A stretch of DNA of 64,000 nucleotides from Phormidium tenue FACHB-1052 (GTDB taxonomy: Bacteria > Cyanobacteriota > Cyanobacteriia > Phormidesmidales > Phormidesmidaceae). The position numbers were made by a program, and so were the translations under genes. Positions 9,359 to 18,738 of the stretch are shown piece by piece (position 1 is the first letter of the stretch; each line of letters opens with the position of its first letter). The stretch spans positions 248,001 through 312,000 of the forward strand of contig NZ_JACJQN010000002.1 in NCBI RefSeq assembly GCF_014696675.1. The letters are read 5' to 3'. Below the pieces are notes generated by a model. It worked only from the letters and a program-made list of their open reading frames with translations. It was not told the DNA's origin and made no database searches.

Positions 9359-11149
9359 TTAGCGCTTGACCAGCTTCTTAGACAGCTTGCGCAGGCGGAT
9401 AGACTCAGGCGTGATTTCCACTAGTTCGTCTGAGCTAATGTACTCCAGGGCCCGCTCTAGGCTCATATCTATTGGAGTCTGGAGCTGCACCAGTTCATCG
9501 CCGCCAGCGGCGCGGTGGTTAGTGAGCTGCTTGCTCTTACAGATGTTGAGTTCGAGATCCTGGTTGCGGTTGTGCTCGCCCACAACCATGCCCTTGTAGA
9601 CCTTGGTACCAGGGGTGATGAAAAATACCCCTCGGTCTTCAGCATTCTTGAGGGCATAGAAGGTAGCTACCCCTTCTTCAAAGGAAATCAGCACTCCATT
9701 GCGGCGTGCCTCAATCTCACCACAGAGGGGACGATAGTCTGAGAAGCTGTGGTTCATAATGCCTGCACCGCGAGTCAGACGCATAAACTCACCGCGGAAA
9801 CCAATCAGCCCCCGCGCTGGGATCACAAATTCCAGAGTGGCGCGGCCATCGCCCATCACCCGCATATCTTGCATCTCACCCCGGCGCTGGCCAAGGCGCT
9901 CCATACAGCCACCGACACCCTCCTCTGGCACGTCGAGCACCAGCAGCTCGTAAGGTTCGCAGGGCTGGCCGTTAACTTCGCGGTAAATCACCTGCGGCTG
10001 GGTCACCTGAAACTCATAGCCCTCACGGCGCATGGTCTCTATCAAAATACCCAAGTGCAGCTCACCTCGGCCCGACACTGAAAAGCGATCGGGAGAGTCA
10101 GTCGGCTCGACTCGCAGTGCTACGTTAGTCTCAAGCTCACGCATGAGGCGATCGCGCAGCTGTCGTGAGGTGACAAAGGTGCCCTCCTGCCCCGCAAAGG
10201 GTGAGTCGTTAACCACAAAGGTCATCTGTAGGGTCGGCTCATCTACCTTAATCAGCGGCAACGCTTGGGGGTTAGTGGGGCAGGTAATGGTTTCACCGAT
10301 GTTGGCATCGGCAAAGCCCGCTACCGCCACAATGTGGCCCGCCGAGGCGCTTTCAATCTCAATGCGCCGTAGGCCATCAAAACCCAGTAGTTTGGAGATT
10401 TTGGACTTGACCAAGGTGCCATCTTCTGTCACCAGAGCGGCCTGCTGCCCGGCTTTGATTACCCCATTGTGAATTTTGCCAATCACAATACGGCCCAGGT
10501 ACTCGGAGTAGTCGAGGGTTGTCACCTGAATTTGTAGGGGCTTTTCAGGATCGCCAATCGGGGGCGGCACATGGTCGAGAATGGCTTCAAACATCGGCTT
10601 CATGTCGATGCCTTCGTCTTCGACCTTGTTCTTGGCGTAGCCCGATATCCCTGAGGCAAACAGGTAGGGAAACTCACACTGATCGTCGTCGGCCCCTAAC
10701 TCAATAAATAGATCCAGCACCTTATCAACCGAACCGTGGGGATCAGCCTGGGGGCGGTCGATCTTGTTGACTACCACAATGGGGCGCAGCCCTTTCTCCA
10801 GGGCTTTCTTGAGCACAAACCGAGTCTGGGGCATGGGGCCTTCGTTGGCATCCACAATCAGAATGCAGCCATCAACCATGCCCAGCACCCGCTCCACCTC
10901 GCCACCAAAGTCGGCGTGGCCAGGGGTGTCGATGATGTTGATCAACGTCTCACCGTAGTGAACGGCGGTATTCTTAGAAAGAATGGTGATGCCCCGCTCA
11001 CGCTCTAGGTCGTTGGAGTCCATCACGCAGTCAATTACGGCTTCCCCTTCGCGAAATATGCCGGACTGCCTTAGCAGGGCATCTACTAGAGTGGTTTTGC
11101 CGTGGTCAACGTGGGCAATAATTGCAACGTTGCGAATGGGAAGCGTCAT
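9359..11149 (-). CDS. typA: TypA/BipA ribosome-associated translational GTPase
   Basis: 596 aa from ATG 11149. The frame extends 19 codons further, but [21 protein letters not shown] is the usual TypA N-terminus. The G domain has G1 AHVDHGKTT (12-20), DTPGHADFG (G3) and NKIDRPQAD (G4). EF-G-like domains III and V and the TypA-specific C-terminal domain follow, in a full-length protein. TypA binds the 70S ribosome and supports ribosome assembly and stress adaptation. It is monocistronic, with an intergenic gap to petA that contains a terminator. Confidence 0.95.
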   Translation of the reverse strand: MTLPIRNVAIIAHVDHGKTTLVDALLRQSGIFREGEAVIDCVMDSNDLERERGITILSKNTAVHYGETLINIIDTPGHADFGGEVERVLGMVDGCILIVDANEGPMPQTRFVLKKALEKGLRPIVVVNKIDRPQADPHGSVDKVLDLFIELGADDDQCEFPYLFASGISGYAKNKVEDEGIDMKPMFEAILDHVPPPIGDPEKPLQIQVTTLDYSEYLGRIVIGKIHNGVIKAGQQAALVTEDGTLVKSKISKLLGFDGLRRIEIESASAGHIVAVAGFADANIGETITCPTNPQALPLIKVDEPTLQMTFVVNDSPFAGQEGTFVTSRQLRDRLMRELETNVALRVEPTDSPDRFSVSGRGELHLGILIETMRREGYEFQVTQPQVIYREVNGQPCEPYELLVLDVPEEGVGGCMERLGQRRGEMQDMRVMGDGRATLEFVIPARGLIGFRGEFMRLTRGAGIMNHSFSDYRPLCGEIEARRNGVLISFEEGVATFYALKNAEDRGVFFITPGTKVYKGMVVGEHNRNQDLELNICKSKQLTNHRAAGGDELVQLQTPIDMSLERALEYISSDELVEITPESIRLRKLSKKLVKR

Positions 11150-11310
11150 AACTGTGTAAAACCTTGGCGACAATAAGCGGGCGACGAAACTACCCCAGAG
11201 CGCCAAACGTAAGGAAGCTCAAGACAAGTTTCGAATATGAAAAAATACTTAACAATTGTAGCTCATTCAACAGACTCCTAACGACAGCCGCCTGTCTAAA
11301 TTCAGGCCGA

Positions 11311-11340
11311 AAAAAGGAACGCCAACTGGCGTCCCTTTTT
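11311..11340 (-). terminator. terminator of the petC-petA operon
   Basis: An A-run, GGAACGCC and GGCGTCC, then a T-run form a stem with one A:C mismatch in a GC-rich core, flanked by A5 and T5. It lies 50 bp downstream of the petA stop on the minus strand and is nearly symmetric, so it could also work on the plus strand. Confidence 0.75.
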
Positions 11341-11389
11341 CTTACCGTCGAAAAGCTCGATGCAGTTTGGCAAATAGGCTGTGAAGAGC

Positions 11390-12355
11390 CTACATGGTCA
11401 TGCCAGCCGCCTGAACCTTCTCGACCTGCTTCTTCTTCAGCACCAGCATAATCTGGGTCAGCATAACCGCTGCCAGGAAGGCCACTAGACCTTTGATGCG
11501 GTTGGGGCTTTGCAGCACGATTTCAGCATCCATCTGACCAAAGCCGCCCACGTTGGGGTTGGTGGTCAGGGGCTTGCCGGCTTCCACTACGTCACCCTCA
11601 GCCACAAGTAGCTCAGGACCAGCGGGAATGGTTTCGGTCACGGTGTTGCCTGCGTCTGCCTGGATGGTGACTTGGTAGCCACCCGCAGCCTGGGGCTCAA
11701 CGTCGGTAACGGTGCCGGTCACAGTGGCGTTATAAACGGTGTTGTTGCTGGCCTGACCAGTCGGGTAGACCTGGCCACGACCGCGGTTGCCGCCAACGTG
11801 GATTTGATACTTGCCAAAGGCGACCGACTTATCTTGACCGGGGTCGGGAGCCAGTACGGGGAAGACAATTTCCTGGTACTGTTCGCCGGGCAGCGGGCCG
11901 ACTAGGACAATGTTTTCCTGGGTGTCGCTGTAGGGCAGGAAGTAGGTGTTGCCAACTTCTTCCTTCAGCTCCTCAGAGATGCGATCGGCGGGAGCAATTT
12001 TGAAGCCCTCGGGGAGAACCACTACAGCACCGACGTTGAGGCCGCCCCGGCTGCCGTCGCCCAACACCTGCTGAGTGTTGAGATCGTAGGGAATTTCAAC
12101 CTTTAGCTTAAACACAGAGTCGGGCAGAACTGACTGGGGCACTTCTACCTTGGTGGGTTTGGCGGCCAGGTGGCAGTTGGCACACACGATGCGGCCCGTG
12201 GCCTCACGAGGGACGGCGTAGTTTTCTTGGGCCCAAAACGGGTAAGCCTCGGCGGTCTGGGGCACCGCTAGCCAGCCAGCCAACACCGTCAGAACCGCAG
12301 CGCAGGTAATGGCGAGAGGGCGCAGGCCGTTGATTAACGAAGGGAGTCTATTCAT
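11390..12355 (-). CDS. petA: cytochrome f (apocytochrome f precursor)
   Basis: 321 aa precursor. The signal peptide (about 1-37) ends ...QTAEA before mature Y38-PFW, where the Tyr N-terminus is an axial haem ligand in cytochrome f. The c-type haem site is C58-A-N-C61-H62. The large lumenal domain is followed by one membrane anchor near the C-terminus ([18 protein letters not shown]) and a short basic tail. Cytochrome f passes electrons from the Rieske centre of the b6f complex to plastocyanin or cytochrome c6. It lies 76 bp downstream of petC on the same strand, the conserved cyanobacterial petC-petA arrangement. Confidence 0.97.
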   Translation of the reverse strand: MNRLPSLINGLRPLAITCAAVLTVLAGWLAVPQTAEAYPFWAQENYAVPREATGRIVCANCHLAAKPTKVEVPQSVLPDSVFKLKVEIPYDLNTQQVLGDGSRGGLNVGAVVVLPEGFKIAPADRISEELKEEVGNTYFLPYSDTQENIVLVGPLPGEQYQEIVFPVLAPDPGQDKSVAFGKYQIHVGGNRGRGQVYPTGQASNNTVYNATVTGTVTDVEPQAAGGYQVTIQADAGNTVTETIPAGPELLVAEGDVVEAGKPLTTNPNVGGFGQMDAEIVLQSPNRIKGLVAFLAAVMLTQIMLVLKKKQVEKVQAAGMTM

Positions 12356-12431
12356 GCGTTCAAAAGTTATGTCAACTGGGGTTATGTCAACGGGGGTGTG
12401 GCGTTGTAGCTTGCTAACACGCAGACTTAGC

Positions 12432-12974
12432 CTAAGACCACCAGGGCGACTCGCCGGTGCGGAAGTCGGTTTCAGTCCAATTGCTGAGGGTCACCTTATC
12501 GTCGTCGGTGACATCGGCATGGGCCAGGGCCAAAGACAGGGGCGCTGGGCCGCGCACTACTTTGCCGGTGGCATCGTACTGAGAGCCGTGGCACGGACAC
12601 ATGAACTTGTTTTCGCTGGCGTTCCAGGGAACCACACAGCCCAGGTGGGTACAGATCGAGCTGATGCCGTAGCTCTCTAGGGAACCGCTCTCCTGAATCA
12701 CCAGGTAGGTGGGATCGCCCTTGAGGCCCTGCACCAGGACGCGATCGCCGGGGTTGTGAGCCGCCACAAATTGGCTGGCAATCACATCGTTGCCCAGCTC
12801 ATTTTTGGCGGTGACCCCACCGCCACCACCACCACTCGAGGGGGGGATGAAGTATTTAATAACGGGATAGAGCATGCCCCCGACGGCCCCAGAGGCGGCC
12901 CCCAGCAGCAGCAGGTTCATAAATTGGCGTCGCCCCAAATCAGGGACATCGGAGGTTCCAGAAACTTGAGTCAT
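12432..12974 (-). CDS. petC: cytochrome b6f Rieske iron-sulfur protein
   Basis: 180 aa. The N-terminus has a twin-arginine-type RRQFMN followed by one membrane helix ([16 protein letters not shown]). A Gly-rich hinge follows at about 47-53. The Rieske 2Fe-2S ligands are in C108-T-H110-L-G-C113 and C126-P-C128-H129, with the two extra cysteines forming the stabilising disulfide. It is the plastoquinol-oxidising subunit of the b6f complex in the thylakoid membrane. First gene of petC-petA; the 462-bp region upstream should hold the promoter. Confidence 0.97.
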   Translation of the reverse strand: MTQVSGTSDVPDLGRRQFMNLLLLGAASGAVGGMLYPVIKYFIPPSSGGGGGGVTAKNELGNDVIASQFVAAHNPGDRVLVQGLKGDPTYLVIQESGSLESYGISSICTHLGCVVPWNASENKFMCPCHGSQYDATGKVVRGPAPLSLALAHADVTDDDKVTLSNWTETDFRTGESPWWS

Positions 12975-13436
12975 AATCCAGACTGGTATACCTGTTTCAA
13001 ATGAATAACAGCTATCAACGGCGGTAGCTGAGCAAGGCTAAACAAGCGGATGCGTGAACCCGTTACGCTAGCCTGGCAAGCCCTTTACGGGGCACCAATG
13101 TGGAGCAGTCCCGATGTCGCTGACCACGCCTTTAGCTTTACCAATCGTATTATTGCACCTTGCTGTTCTCAGAAAATCCCTGCCGAAAGTAAAAGCGAGG
13201 GGGCGATCGCATAGTCATAATCTCAAAACCCCAGGGAAAGCAGGTATAAGCGATAAAAAGGGACAAAAAGACACCCTTAAAAGTCAAAAAGAGCTTTAAG
13301 ACCTAAAAGATCCTATTTTTTTCTGTTATATGCTCATTTTTGGCTAGTGAAGCCTCGGTGTAAGGGAGGTTGACCACTAGGACGTATCGTAAAGAAATGT
13401 ATATGCGACAACGATAGCTAGAACAGAGGTAGGGGC
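12975..13436. promoter_or_regulatory. intergenic region between petC and the DUF3067 gene
   Basis: 462 bp between divergent genes, with no credible ORF. The part near the DUF3067 gene is A/T-rich (runs of A and a T-run around 13310-13325). It is expected to carry the petCA promoter and the promoter of the rightward gene. I see no riboswitch-like structure that I can name. Confidence 0.4.
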
Positions 13437-13754
13437 GTGACAGGGGCAGATTTACAAGCGCTGTTAATAGACAAATGGGGCTACTCCTTTGACATTCAGT
13501 TTCGGCGTACCCAGGGCAAGATATTTCTTCAGGTGATGTGGCGATACCTAGAGCAGGTGTCGTTTCCCCTCAGTGAAGAGGAGTATTTGGCCCACCTCAA
13601 TCAGGTCATGCTCTATCTGTACGAGTGGGGACAGGTGGAGTATGTGCAGCAGCAGATTGCCGAAACGCGCGATCGCCCCCGGCTAGGCAAAGCGGTCAGC
13701 ATTCTCCTACCCCTAGGGGAACGCGCCTCAGAGTGGCTAACCGATGAGTTTTAA
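13437..13754 (+). CDS. DUF3067 family protein
   Basis: 105 aa, GTG start after GAGGTAGGGG. The sequence MTGADLQALLIDKWGYSFDIQFRRTQGKIFLQVMWRYLEQ-type start and the later LPLGERASEWL match my memory of DUF3067, a small family shared by cyanobacteria and plastids. No catalytic motif is visible. The family often lies next to petC, as here (divergent), which suggests but does not prove a link to b6f biogenesis. Tail-to-tail with the VOC gene with no gap. Confidence 0.7.
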   Translation: MTGADLQALLIDKWGYSFDIQFRRTQGKIFLQVMWRYLEQVSFPLSEEEYLAHLNQVMLYLYEWGQVEYVQQQIAETRDRPRLGKAVSILLPLGERASEWLTDEF

Positions 13755-14147
13755 CTAGCGCTCGTACAGCTCGATGGGTAGCTGGTCAGGGTCTTGAAAA
13801 AAGACAAAGCGTTTGCCCGTTAATTCATCTAGCCGAATTTCTTCTGTTGTCACCTGACAAGCGTGAAGGTGCTGAATAGCCGCCTCTAGATCCTCAACAA
13901 CTAAGGCTAAATGCCTCAGACCCCGGGCTTCTGGCTGGGACGGACGGGGTGGCGGGTGGGGAAAGGAAAACAGCTCAATCTGAATTCCATCGGCTAGGCG
14001 CAGATCAAGCTTGTAGGACTGGCGCTCGGCTCGATAGGTCTCTCGTACCACAGCGCAGCCCAGCACCTGGGTGTAAAACTGCTTAGACTGAGCGTAATTG
14101 CTACAGATGATCGCAATGTGGTGAATCCCCTGACAAAATGCCATCAC
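13755..14147 (-). CDS. VOC (glyoxalase/bleomycin-resistance fold) family protein
   Basis: 130 aa single-module VOC protein with two beta-alpha-beta-beta-beta units. The first is GIHHIAIICSNYAQSKQFYTQVLG and the second GLRHLALVVEDLEAAIQHL. The candidate metal ligands (the first-unit His, the Glu in IQIELFSF, the second-unit His and the final Glu in PIELYE) are all present, so it can probably bind metal. It resembles the YaeR/GloA2 type. The substrate is unknown. Its stop abuts that of the DUF3067 gene. Confidence 0.75.
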   Translation of the reverse strand: MMAFCQGIHHIAIICSNYAQSKQFYTQVLGCAVVRETYRAERQSYKLDLRLADGIQIELFSFPHPPPRPSQPEARGLRHLALVVEDLEAAIQHLHACQVTTEEIRLDELTGKRFVFFQDPDQLPIELYER

Positions 14148-14300
14148 TCATTAAGATATTTGAGTGCCATGCGCTTCAGGATAGCAGTTTGCCCTGCGGG
14201 GGAACGCTGGCCTCATGGCATGCCCAAGCGGCATGGCACAACAGCATTTTAAGGATAATTGCTCAGAAGCTTTTTAGACTGGAATGCTACGATTTCCTAG

Positions 14301-15320
14301 GTGAACATGCTCAGAGGGCCTGATGTGATCCGTTCCGCCACTTTGCCGATGCAAACTCCGTCGCTATCGCACTTCGGAGATAACAACCGCCTCAAACTTT
14401 TTTCCGGCTCGGCCAACGTTGACCTGGCGCGCGAAGTGGCTCGCTACCTAGGGCTAGACCTCGGCCCTATGGTGCGTAAGCGCTTTGCCGATGGTGAGGT
14501 TTATATCCAGATTCAAGAGTCGATTCGCGGCTGTGACGTGTATCTAATTCAGCCCACCTGCTATCCGGTGAATGACCACCTGATGGAGCTGCTGATTATG
14601 ATCGACGCTTGTAGGCGGGCTTCGGCGCGGCAGATCACCGCTGTGATTCCTTACTATGGCTATGCCCGCGCCGATCGCAAAACAGCCGGGCGCGAGTCAA
14701 TCACCGCCAAGCTGGTGGCCAACCTGATGACCAAGGCTGGGGCCAGCCGAGTGTTGGCGATCGATCTCCACTCCGCCCAAATTCAGGGCTACTTCGATAT
14801 TCCCTGCGACCATGTCTACGGCACCCCGGTGCTGATTGACTATATCTCCAGCAAAAAGCTGGAAGACTTGGTGGTGGTCTCCCCCGACGTGGGCGGGGTG
14901 GCCCGCGCTCGCGCCTTTGCCAAAAAGCTCAACGACGCCCCTCTGGCCATCATCGACAAGCGTCGCCAGGCCCACAACGTGGCAGAAGTGATGAACGTGG
15001 TGGGCGACGTGCGGGGCAAAACTGCCGTGCTAGTCGATGACATGATCGACACCGCTGGCACGATCTGTGAGGGGGCTCGCCTGCTCAAACAGGAGGGGGC
15101 GCGTCAGGTTTATGCCTGCGCCACCCATGCGGTGTTTTCTCCCCCGGCGGTGGAGCGCCTATCGGCGGGGCTATTTGAAGAAGTGATCGTCACCAACACG
15201 ATCCCGATGACGGCCGCGCGGCAGTTTCCGCAGTTGACAGTGCTGTCAATGGCAAATTTGCTGGGTGAAGCTATCTGGCGCATCCACGAAGAAAGCTCCG
15301 TCAGCAGCATGTTTCGTTAG
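14301..15320 (+). CDS. prs: ribose-phosphate pyrophosphokinase (PRPP synthetase)
   Basis: 339 aa from a GTG at 14301; an ATG two codons later is an alternative start. It makes PRPP from ribose-5-phosphate and ATP for purine, pyrimidine, His, Trp and NAD synthesis. It has the class I sequence: LFSGSANVDLAREVARYLG at the start, the flexible catalytic loop RADRKTAGRESITAKL, VVSPDVGGVARARAFAKKL and the PRPP-binding loop VLVDDMIDTAGT. Full length for the family. Monocistronic, followed by a hairpin terminator. Confidence 0.95.
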   Translation: MNMLRGPDVIRSATLPMQTPSLSHFGDNNRLKLFSGSANVDLAREVARYLGLDLGPMVRKRFADGEVYIQIQESIRGCDVYLIQPTCYPVNDHLMELLIMIDACRRASARQITAVIPYYGYARADRKTAGRESITAKLVANLMTKAGASRVLAIDLHSAQIQGYFDIPCDHVYGTPVLIDYISSKKLEDLVVVSPDVGGVARARAFAKKLNDAPLAIIDKRRQAHNVAEVMNVVGDVRGKTAVLVDDMIDTAGTICEGARLLKQEGARQVYACATHAVFSPPAVERLSAGLFEEVIVTNTIPMTAARQFPQLTVLSMANLLGEAIWRIHEESSVSSMFR

Positions 15321-15370
15321 CAGCTAGACTGGGCGATTCCGGAACGGATACTCGTGCCGAGTGAGTTCCT

Positions 15371-15413
15371 GTTTCTGAGATGCCGCAGGCTTTACGCTGC
15401 GCAAATCGCAGCC
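15371..15413. repeat. 43-bp dispersed repeat, copy 2 (downstream of prs)
   Basis: Matches 8148-8190 at 37 of 43 positions; all differences are transitions. It lies just before the prs terminator, between convergent genes. Confidence 0.65.
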
Positions 15414-15426
15414 ATGATGCTGCACA

Positions 15427-15458
15427 AAAAAGGGGATACCTGATGGCATCCCCTTTTT
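15427..15458. terminator. bidirectional terminator between prs and DUF3531 gene
   Basis: Perfect 11-bp stem AAAAAGGGGAT / ATCCCCTTTTT with a 10-nt loop. The A and T runs on the two sides let it serve both convergent genes. Confidence 0.8.
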
Positions 15459-15494
15459 GTGGTTTCTCGGAACTGCCAAGGTCAGTGGGACGGG

Positions 15495-15947
15495 CTAGGC
15501 GTCTTCGTCAACAAACTCGGGCTGCCCACTGCCTGGAATTGGCCAGTCGGCGTTTTCGCCCCCGATGTAGCAGGTCTCGATCACCACATACTCGCGGCTG
15601 AACTGCTCTAGGGTGTTGATCAAAACGTCAATAGCCAGGGCATCGCTGGTGCCCAGATCGAGCCAGCAGCGGGCCCAGAGCCCTTCATACTCGACTTCGC
15701 CCATGTTGTGCATCACCGAGAGCATGCTGTTGCTCAACTGCTCTTCGTTGTAGGGCAGGTAGCTGATATCGAGGCCCGTATCTTGCACCTGAAGGTTTTC
15801 GGCATTAAAGCCCCCCAGCTTGCCCAAGAAAAACCACGACGAAAAGACTTCATCGATGTACTGCTGCTCCATGGAGGAGGGCACGGTTTCAAATTTGAGC
15901 CAGATCCAAAGGTTAAAGAAGTCGCACTCGCGAAATTCAACCTGCAT
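15495..15947 (-). CDS. DUF3531 family protein
   Basis: 150 aa from ATG 15947 (MQVEFRECDFFNLWIWL). The frame extends ten codons upstream without resembling the family. The block QQYIDEVFSSWFFLGKLGGFNAENLQVQ is what I recognise as DUF3531, found in cyanobacteria and plants. It is an acidic soluble protein with no transmembrane segment or catalytic motif. Function is not established from sequence. It sits between the prs terminator and the TPR gene and ends just before the terminator at 15427-15458. Confidence 0.7.
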   Translation of the reverse strand: MQVEFRECDFFNLWIWLKFETVPSSMEQQYIDEVFSSWFFLGKLGGFNAENLQVQDTGLDISYLPYNEEQLSNSMLSVMHNMGEVEYEGLWARCWLDLGTSDALAIDVLINTLEQFSREYVVIETCYIGGENADWPIPGSGQPEFVDEDA

Positions 15948-16006
15948 AGTTAAGCCCCATACTGCATTACTCAGCATAGGGCTTAACTTACTCGAACTGA
16001 TGGGGG

Positions 16007-16942
16007 CTAGGGCTGGGGATTGCGCGATCGCTCCACGCAGACCTCTCCAGCGATGCCCTCAGCTTGGCAAGCCTCAAGCGTAATTTGCTGCACTGTTGAG
16101 GCCGGTAGCTGATCCGCGTAGGTCAACGCCGACTTATATAGGGGCAGACTGGCGTCGTACTTCTGCTGAAGAAATAGAATCTGAGCCTTGAGATAGATCA
16201 AATCAGGATTGTTGGGGGCAGCGGTTAGCGCTTTATCGACCTCGGCCAAGGCTTCGTCATAGCGCCCTAGGTCACGCATGCCAATAGCAACACCCCGGTG
16301 GGACAAATAGGCAGGGTTGCCGTTTTGCAGCCGAGCGATCGCCTGGTCGGGGTTAGCAAAGGGCAGATTGACCGCCAGCAGCAAATCCATGAAGCCTTTG
16401 AGCAGGCTGAGTTCTGGGTCGTTGGCGTCGATGCGCTCCGCCGCCGCTAGCTCGCTAAAAACCCGCTGTAGCAGGCGCAGGGCCGAGGGAGTGCCACGAG
16501 CGATCCCCTGGGTTTGCAGAACATGGGCACCTTCCATAAAAATGCCTACAGAGGTGTAGAGGTGGCCACGGAGGGGGTCTGATTCTTTGAGAGCGGTGGC
16601 CGTTTGCTGGGTAAGGCGGGCCTGTTCGGCCAGCTTGTCTAAATCTTTGTTGAGGTAGCCAAGGGCTGCTGCGATGGCGTAGTTCATCGGCTCATCGGGC
16701 TCAGCGGCGATCGCCTGCCCAACTAATGACTGGGCTGCGGTGTAGTTGCCTTCATAAAAGAGCGCGTTGAAAACGGCCTCAGTCTTGTCGCCAATTTCGT
16801 GGGGATCGTTGGGGCGAAACGGATCCCCAGCATGGGCCGACAGGGGAGCAAGCGCTAAAAAGGCTGTGGTGAGAGCACCAGCAGACAGTGCTTTTAGCCG
16901 CAAACTCAATCGAGATGGAGCCAGGCGAACGTGAAAAACCAT
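16007..16942 (-). CDS. secreted TPR-repeat protein (Sll0314/Alr1548-like)
   Basis: 311 aa. A signal peptide spans residues 1-38 (hydrophobic LSAGALTTAFLALAPL, cleavage after AHA). The mature part is helical with TPR-like units, the clearest being GRYDEALAEVDKALTAAPNNPDLIYLKAQILFLQQKYDAS. TPRs bind other proteins, so a periplasmic or lumenal scaffold is likely; the partner is unknown. It resembles a conserved cyanobacterial family of TPR proteins. Followed on the same strand, 59 bp away, by the DUF3531 gene. Confidence 0.7.
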   Translation of the reverse strand: MVFHVRLAPSRLSLRLKALSAGALTTAFLALAPLSAHAGDPFRPNDPHEIGDKTEAVFNALFYEGNYTAAQSLVGQAIAAEPDEPMNYAIAAALGYLNKDLDKLAEQARLTQQTATALKESDPLRGHLYTSVGIFMEGAHVLQTQGIARGTPSALRLLQRVFSELAAAERIDANDPELSLLKGFMDLLLAVNLPFANPDQAIARLQNGNPAYLSHRGVAIGMRDLGRYDEALAEVDKALTAAPNNPDLIYLKAQILFLQQKYDASLPLYKSALTYADQLPASTVQQITLEACQAEGIAGEVCVERSRNPQP

Positions 16943-17242
16943 AAATCAATTACCCCTTACGACCTGAACATCAAAACGGAACCGTATGACTTGGAGGGAA
17001 AGATGCCTGCTCAATCAGCCATCGTGATACCTGATGGCCCAATTGTGGCGAATTGCTTGGGGGTTTGCAGCGGTAATGTTACAGAAGCTACACTGGCCTA
17101 GCTCTCGGCAAACCGGCCCCGGCCTCTACCAATGGCAACCCAGTAGGGCACACTGGAGAAGGTATCGGCTATCGGCCATAGTAGCTGTACCGGTTTTCGC
17201 AGCATCTAGTTGACTTGTCTACTGTTTTACTGTGCGGGTGGA
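16943..17242. other. 300-bp gap between TPR gene and ECF-type ATPase gene
   Basis: Divergent intergenic region that should hold both promoters. No ORF, RNA gene or strong repeat seen. Confidence 0.4.
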
Positions 17243-17899
17243 ATGCTCTATCTTCGCCAACTGACCTATCACCCCCCGGCCAGCCCCAGGGCCATTTTGC
17301 AGGATATTTCCCTAGAGCTAGCGCCCCAGCAGCTAGGGCTGATCTACGGACCGAGCGGGTCGGGCAAGAGTACGCTGCTAGAGCTGATGGCAGGCTTTGC
17401 CCAGCCTACCCAAGGCGCGATTCAGTGGCGGCAGCAAGACCTTGACCCGGAGGCACTGCGGCAGCTAGCAGGGCTGGTGTTTCAGTTTCCTGAGCGCCAC
17501 TTTTGCGGGCACAGCCTGCTGGAGGAACTACGCTTGGGCCATCCAGAAATGGCGCGTAACCAGATTGAGCAAGCGTTGCAGGCGGTAGGGTTAGAGCAGC
17601 TCTCCCTCAAGGCGGCGCCCCACGCCCTCAGCGGCGGGCAGCAGCGCCGCCTGGCTCTAGCCGTACAGCTGATTCGCAAGCCCTATCTGCTGCTGCTAGA
17701 TGAGCCCACCGCTGGCCTAGACTGGTCGATGCGCCAGCAAATTCTTGCGCTGCTCAAGCAGCTCAAACAAAACTGGACGCTGCTGGTGGTGTCTCACGAT
17801 GCCGACGAGCTGGCCGATCTCGCCGATCGCTGTTGGCATCTTGACCATGGCCGTCTGGCTCCGGTACCGACGACAACCCTTTCGACCACCGCCGGATAG
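17243..17899 (+). CDS. ABC transporter ATP-binding protein, ECF/CbiO-like
   Basis: 218 aa from ATG 17243, preceded by GGTGG; 11 extra upstream codons look non-coding. A single nucleotide-binding domain with Walker [11 protein letters not shown]-loop VFQFPERHF, signature LSGGQQRRLAL, Walker B LLLLDEPTAGLD and switch His in VVSHDADEL. The Q-loop FQFPERHFC is characteristic of energy-coupling-factor ATPases (CbiO/EcfA), which power vitamin or metal-ion import. The matching EcfT and S components are not nearby, so they must lie elsewhere. It ends 16 bp before rsmG and may be co-transcribed with it. Confidence 0.8.
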   Translation: MLYLRQLTYHPPASPRAILQDISLELAPQQLGLIYGPSGSGKSTLLELMAGFAQPTQGAIQWRQQDLDPEALRQLAGLVFQFPERHFCGHSLLEELRLGHPEMARNQIEQALQAVGLEQLSLKAAPHALSGGQQRRLALAVQLIRKPYLLLLDEPTAGLDWSMRQQILALLKQLKQNWTLLVVSHDADELADLADRCWHLDHGRLAPVPTTTLSTTAG

Positions 17900-17915
17900 G
17901 CACTTTAGGATTTTT

Positions 17916-18647
17916 ATGGACATGCTACCTTCCCCCAGCGATCGCTGGCAGAGCACGCTGCACTGGCAGCCCAGCGATCGCCAGCAGCAGAGTTTTCAGC
18001 TGCTCTACGACGCTATTTTGGCGGCCAACCAGCAGGTCAACCTGACCCGCATCACCACCCCTGAGGATTTTTGGGAAAAGCACCTGTGGGATTCGCTCCA
18101 GGGTGTGGCCCCGTGGCTGACCGGAGCCAGTACCGACCCGCTAAAGGTAGTTGATGTTGGCACCGGGGGCGGCTTCCCGGGGCTGCCCGTGGCACTGGTG
18201 TTTCCCCACTGGGCGATCGCCCTGCTCGACGCCACCCGAAAAAAACTCGTCGCCCTTGAAACCGTCTGTGAAACTTTGGGGATCGCTAACGTCAGCTTTT
18301 TGCCCCAGCGAGCCGAGCAGGTGGCCCACCAGCCCATTCACCGCGAAGCCTATGACTTGGCTCTGCTACGGGCCGTCGGCCCCGTCAACACCTGTGCCGA
18401 GTATGCCCTGCCCTTGTTAACTCTAGGCGGCCAAGCCATTCTCTACCGAGGTCAGTGGTCGGCAGATGAGGAAGCTGGATTGACGGCCATCCTGCCACGT
18501 CTGGGCGGCAAACTATTGGAGGTGCGATCGCAGACGACACCCCTCACCCAGGGCGTTCGCCACAACGTTATTCTCACCAAGGTAGAGCGCACACCAGACA
18601 AGTTTCCGCGCCTGCCGGGGATCCCGTCGAAGACGCCGCTGGTGTAG
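17916..18647 (+). CDS. rsmG: 16S rRNA (guanine-527-N7)-methyltransferase RsmG
   Basis: 243 aa from ATG 17916; the long upstream frame is a shadow of the ABC gene. It methylates G527 of 16S rRNA with SAM. The RsmG pattern is clear: LLYDAILAANQQVNLTRITTPEDFWEKHLWDSL, then the SAM loop VVDVGTGGGFPGLPVAL, then ALLDATRKKLVALE and AYDLALLRAVGP. Full length. Convergent with hisIE across a 91-bp gap holding an inverted repeat. Confidence 0.92.
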   Translation: MDMLPSPSDRWQSTLHWQPSDRQQQSFQLLYDAILAANQQVNLTRITTPEDFWEKHLWDSLQGVAPWLTGASTDPLKVVDVGTGGGFPGLPVALVFPHWAIALLDATRKKLVALETVCETLGIANVSFLPQRAEQVAHQPIHREAYDLALLRAVGPVNTCAEYALPLLTLGGQAILYRGQWSADEEAGLTAILPRLGGKLLEVRSQTTPLTQGVRHNVILTKVERTPDKFPRLPGIPSKTPLV

Positions 18648-18649
18648 GG

Positions 18650-18709
18650 GTGGATGGGTAGGGAGTGGGGGGTAGATACAGTATCTTTTCTGTCTCCCTA
18701 CCCATCCAC
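18650..18709. terminator. inverted repeat between convergent rsmG and hisIE
   Basis: 16-bp perfect arms (GTGGATGGGTAGGGAG and complement) with a 28-nt loop. The surrounding DNA is low-complexity (repeats of CATCCACTC). It lies just after the rsmG stop and before the hisIE stop, so it may end both transcripts. It lacks a T-tail directly after the stem. Confidence 0.5.
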
Positions 18710-18738
18710 TCATCCACCCTCCTACTCATCCACTCACA

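Noticed and set aside
12975-13436. Riboswitch or structured RNA upstream of petC
   Set aside because: I could not find a recognisable aptamer or strong conserved stem.
17745-17915. N-terminal extension of RsmG
   Set aside because: It overlaps the ABC ATPase gene in another frame and lacks family similarity; ATG 17916 fits the family.
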